The position numbers and the translations under genes were made by a program. From the NCBI GenBank assembly GCA_020026055.1, contig JAHHRA010000004.1, forward strand, positions 10,836-74,835: a stretch of 64,000 nt of DNA, written 5' to 3'. Below, one piece after another: positions 61,950 to 64,000 of this stretch (positions are counted from its first letter, which is position 1; each line of letters opens with the position of its first letter). Origin of the DNA: Actinobacillus sp. GTDB lineage: Bacteria > Pseudomonadota > Gammaproteobacteria > Enterobacterales > Pasteurellaceae. Under the pieces are notes generated by a model. It did not search any database. It was given only the letters and a program-made list of their open reading frames with translations, and was not told the origin of the DNA.

Positions 61950-63092
61950 ATGCAAGCTCAATTAGCAGAAACAATCAAATTAGCTCAGAGGCTTGTTCAA
62001 CGCCCAAGTACAAGCCCTAATGATGCAGGTTGTCAACGAATCATTGCTGAACGTCTTATCAAAAAAGGTTTTGTTATTAACGAATTAAATTTTGAAGACA
62101 CTTATAACCTTTGGGCAACCCATGGCAAGGATGAGCCTGTTTTTGTCTTCGCAGGGCATACTGATGTTGTTCCTGTAGGCGATGAAACTCAGTGGAACAC
62201 GCCTCCATTTTCGGGAAAAATATTCCAAGATCGTCTTTTGGGGCGAGGGGCGGCAGATATGAAAGGTGGATTAGCCGCAATGGTTGTGGCTACTGAAAAA
62301 TTTATTGAAAAAAATCCTGATCATCAAGGCACTATCGCTTTTTTGATTACTTCTGATGAAGAAGATAGCGGTAAAAACGGCACTAAACGTGTAGTGGAAT
62401 GGCTTATCGAACAACAGCAACCAATTAATTATTGCTTAGTTGGTGAGCCAAGTAGCGATACACAACTTGGTGATGTGATCAAAAATGGGCGACGTGGCTC
62501 ATTGATTGGTTACTTACGCATATTTGGTATTCAAGGACATGTTGCTTATCCACATCTTGCTGATAATCCAATTCATCGCTTATTGCCGTTTCTTAATAAA
62601 TTAGTGAATTACCCATGGGATAATGGTAATACTTACTTTCCACCGACTAGTTTGCAAATCACTAATATTCACGCGGGTGGAGGAAGTAGTAATATCATTC
62701 CACCATATGTTGATATCCAATTTAATTTGCGTTACAGCACTGAATTAACGCATTCACAAATTGAGCAAACTGTCGTAGCATTACTGCAAACAGAAAGTTT
62801 GAAATACGAATTAACATGGCATCTTTCAGGCAAGCCTTTTTTCACTCCAGTAAGTGAATTTACGCAGATTGCAAGCCAAGCTGTGAAAACCGTCACTGGT
62901 ATTGTTCCTGTATTAAATACAGCAGGGGGAACTTCTGATGGACGATTTATTGCTCAAACGGGAGCGCAAGTCATTGAATTAGGGGCAATTAATGCCACGA
63001 TTCATAAGGTCAACGAATGGACAAGTTGCACAGATTTACTCAAACTTGAAAAAATTTATTGTAAAATTTTGCAAGATTTGTTGATAAAGTAA
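61950..63092 (+). CDS. dapE: succinyl-diaminopimelate desuccinylase
   Basis: A di-zinc M20 hydrolase of 380 residues in lysine/diaminopimelate synthesis. Metal ligands and catalytic residues in FAGHTDVVPVGDETQW, LLGRGAADMKGGLAA, TSDEEDSGKNGTKRVVEW, and the C-terminal His in GAINATIHKVNEW. The dimerisation domain lies between about 180 and 295. GGAAAG precedes the ATG. 14 bp before the M15 peptidase gene; probably co-transcribed, linking DAP supply with peptidoglycan editing. Confidence 0.96.
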   Translation: MQAQLAETIKLAQRLVQRPSTSPNDAGCQRIIAERLIKKGFVINELNFEDTYNLWATHGKDEPVFVFAGHTDVVPVGDETQWNTPPFSGKIFQDRLLGRGAADMKGGLAAMVVATEKFIEKNPDHQGTIAFLITSDEEDSGKNGTKRVVEWLIEQQQPINYCLVGEPSSDTQLGDVIKNGRRGSLIGYLRIFGIQGHVAYPHLADNPIHRLLPFLNKLVNYPWDNGNTYFPPTSLQITNIHAGGGSSNIIPPYVDIQFNLRYSTELTHSQIEQTVVALLQTESLKYELTWHLSGKPFFTPVSEFTQIASQAVKTVTGIVPVLNTAGGTSDGRFIAQTGAQVIELGAINATIHKVNEWTSCTDLLKLEKIYCKILQDLLIK

Positions 63093-63106
63093 GAAAGGAG
63101 CAAAAA

Positions 63107-63805
63107 ATGGAAGCGATTTTGACAGGAAAAACGCGAAAACATCTTGTTGCATTGAACGAACATCATTTTTTGCAAGCCGAAGTTGCGGCTGCTTTTCAGG
63201 AATTACAACAAGCCGCCCAAAATGCAGGGTTTTCATTGCAAATCGCTAGTAGCTTTCGTGATTTTGATCGTCAGAAAGCCATTTGGAATAACAAATTTAC
63301 AGGGCAACGTAAAGTACATGATGATCACGGTAGAGTGATCGATTTCGCTCAATTTGACGATTGGCAAAAATGCCAAGCCATTTTACGTTGGTCAGCGTTG
63401 CCGGGACTCAGTCGGCATCACTGGGGGACAGAAGTCGACATTTACGATCCGACCCTTTTACCTCTCAATAAAAGTTTGCAACTTGAACCTTGGGAATACG
63501 AAGAAGGAGGGTATTTTTACACTCTCACTAAATGGCTTAAAGATCACGCTTTGAAATTCGGATTTTTTTTCTGCTTTTTAGATTTGCCCAAGCCATACTT
63601 GATAGGACGTGAACCTTGGCATTTAAGTTATCAATTAATCTCTCAAAACCTTGCTTTACAAATGACACCAGAAATTTTATTAAATGCTTGGAAGGATGAA
63701 GAAATTGCAGGGAAATCACTACTTATTGCTAAATTAAATGAAATATTTAGACAGTATTTTATTCAATCTCGCTTTGTATTGCTGTCTTCTAGCAAGGTGA
63801 TATAA
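63107..63805 (+). CDS. M15-family D-Ala-D-Ala carboxypeptidase-like protein
   Basis: A peptidase of 232 residues of the VanY/M15B group. Zinc ligands in LSRHHWGTEVDIYDP (His, Asp) and the catalytic Glu/His in GREPWHLSYQ; SSFRDFDRQKAIWNNKF is the conserved substrate region. No signal peptide is evident. AAAGGAG precedes the ATG. The last 24 codons lie inside the first unit of a 162-bp-period tandem repeat, and the repeat copy downstream could encode the same ending (IFRQYFIQSRFVL), so the natural C-terminus may have been altered by a duplication. Confidence 0.88.
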   Translation: MEAILTGKTRKHLVALNEHHFLQAEVAAAFQELQQAAQNAGFSLQIASSFRDFDRQKAIWNNKFTGQRKVHDDHGRVIDFAQFDDWQKCQAILRWSALPGLSRHHWGTEVDIYDPTLLPLNKSLQLEPWEYEEGGYFYTLTKWLKDHALKFGFFFCFLDLPKPYLIGREPWHLSYQLISQNLALQMTPEILLNAWKDEEIAGKSLLIAKLNEIFRQYFIQSRFVLLSSSKVI

Positions 63806-64000
63806 GGCATACAACGCAACCTGTCTATAAAATTCTCCAGTGCTAACTTTTTAGTTTTGGAATCTCTGTTGGTGCAAATCCTATCTCATATTGTAATAAA
63901 TGAAATATTTAGACAGTATTTTATTCAATCTCGCTTTGTATTGCCGTCTTCTAGCAAGGTGATATAAGGCATACAACGCAACCTGTCTATAAAATTCTCC
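63735..64000. repeat. direct tandem repeat, period 162 bp (second unit cut by window end)
   Basis: Bases 63735-63838 reappear at 63897-64000 with a single difference (T to C at 63945 relative to 63783). The 58 bases in between (63839-63896) would complete the unit. The window ends inside the second unit, so more copies may follow. The first unit includes the end of the M15 peptidase gene. Confidence 0.9.

Noticed and set aside
63839..63896. tRNA-like piece GGTGCAAATCC in the repeat unit
   Set aside because: Resembles a T-arm only; no acceptor, D or anticodon stems can be folded around it.

Overview
The window is a low-GC (about 36-38% by eye) gammaproteobacterial chromosome segment. The gene set points to Pasteurellaceae: an OapA-type opacity gene next to epmB, ygiW-qseBC, glyQS, mukFEB, matP, lptCAB-ptsN-rapZ without rpoN, a tautomerase-fold protein resembling Haemophilus HI1388.1, and aceEF-lpdA. 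The species cannot be named from the sequence. I saw no tRNA, rRNA, CRISPR array, insertion sequence or prophage. It is mostly ordinary core chromosome, but several loci are decaying.

Layout. 1-5115: oapA (partial) and epmB on minus, a decayed glyS fragment, then ygiW-qseB-qseC on plus. 5234-13435 (minus): glyS, glyQ, a nitroreductase, glnE, lplA. 13638-17123 (plus): an ascorbate-type PTS (IIB, IIC, IIA) followed at once by pyruvate kinase. 17518-20747 (minus): an alcohol dehydrogenase, then a three-gene operon read aaRS-like paralog -> OMP decarboxylase -> small phosphoribosyltransferase. 21094-25389: pyrD, xerD, an HcaT-like transporter, rdgC. 25687-32195: mukF-mukE-mukB. 32264-40484: a fused LplT-Aas protein, an EamA permease, sbcB, dinB, htpX. 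40565-43323: a broken epmC, an opacity-type porin with an early frameshift, and an exported amidohydrolase with a structured leader. 43626-49650: matP, ppnN, lonH, priC, prmB. 49697-54831 (minus): lptC-lptA-lptB-ptsN-rapZ and an aromatic/aspartate aminotransferase. 54856-63805: a tautomerase-fold protein, a decayed lipoprotein gene, aceE-aceF-lpdA (minus), dapE and an M15 peptidase. The window ends inside a tandem repeat with a 162-bp period.

The most interesting locus is the minus-strand operon at 18819-20747. It joins a stand-alone class II aminoacyl-tRNA-synthetase-like catalytic domain (Asp/Asn type, no anticodon domain) to an OMP decarboxylase and a 134-residue orotate-PRTase-like protein. 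Its leader has a 38-codon ORF that ends in a U-rich run exactly at the foot of an intrinsic terminator, the layout of UTP-sensing attenuation in enteric pyrBI and pyrE. pyrD is divergently transcribed next door. This ties the orphan synthetase-like protein to pyrimidine supply.

Other notable points: PtsN has Lys where the phosphorylated His should be; QseC has HELC instead of HELR in its H-box; EF-P modification looks half dismantled (epmB intact, epmC broken); a dispersed palindromic repeat family (core GGAAAATTTTCC, arms ending in GGCGTGA) occurs in about 17 intergenic places and often sits where a terminator is expected; and two structured leaders (lplA, amidohydrolase) suggest RNA-level control.
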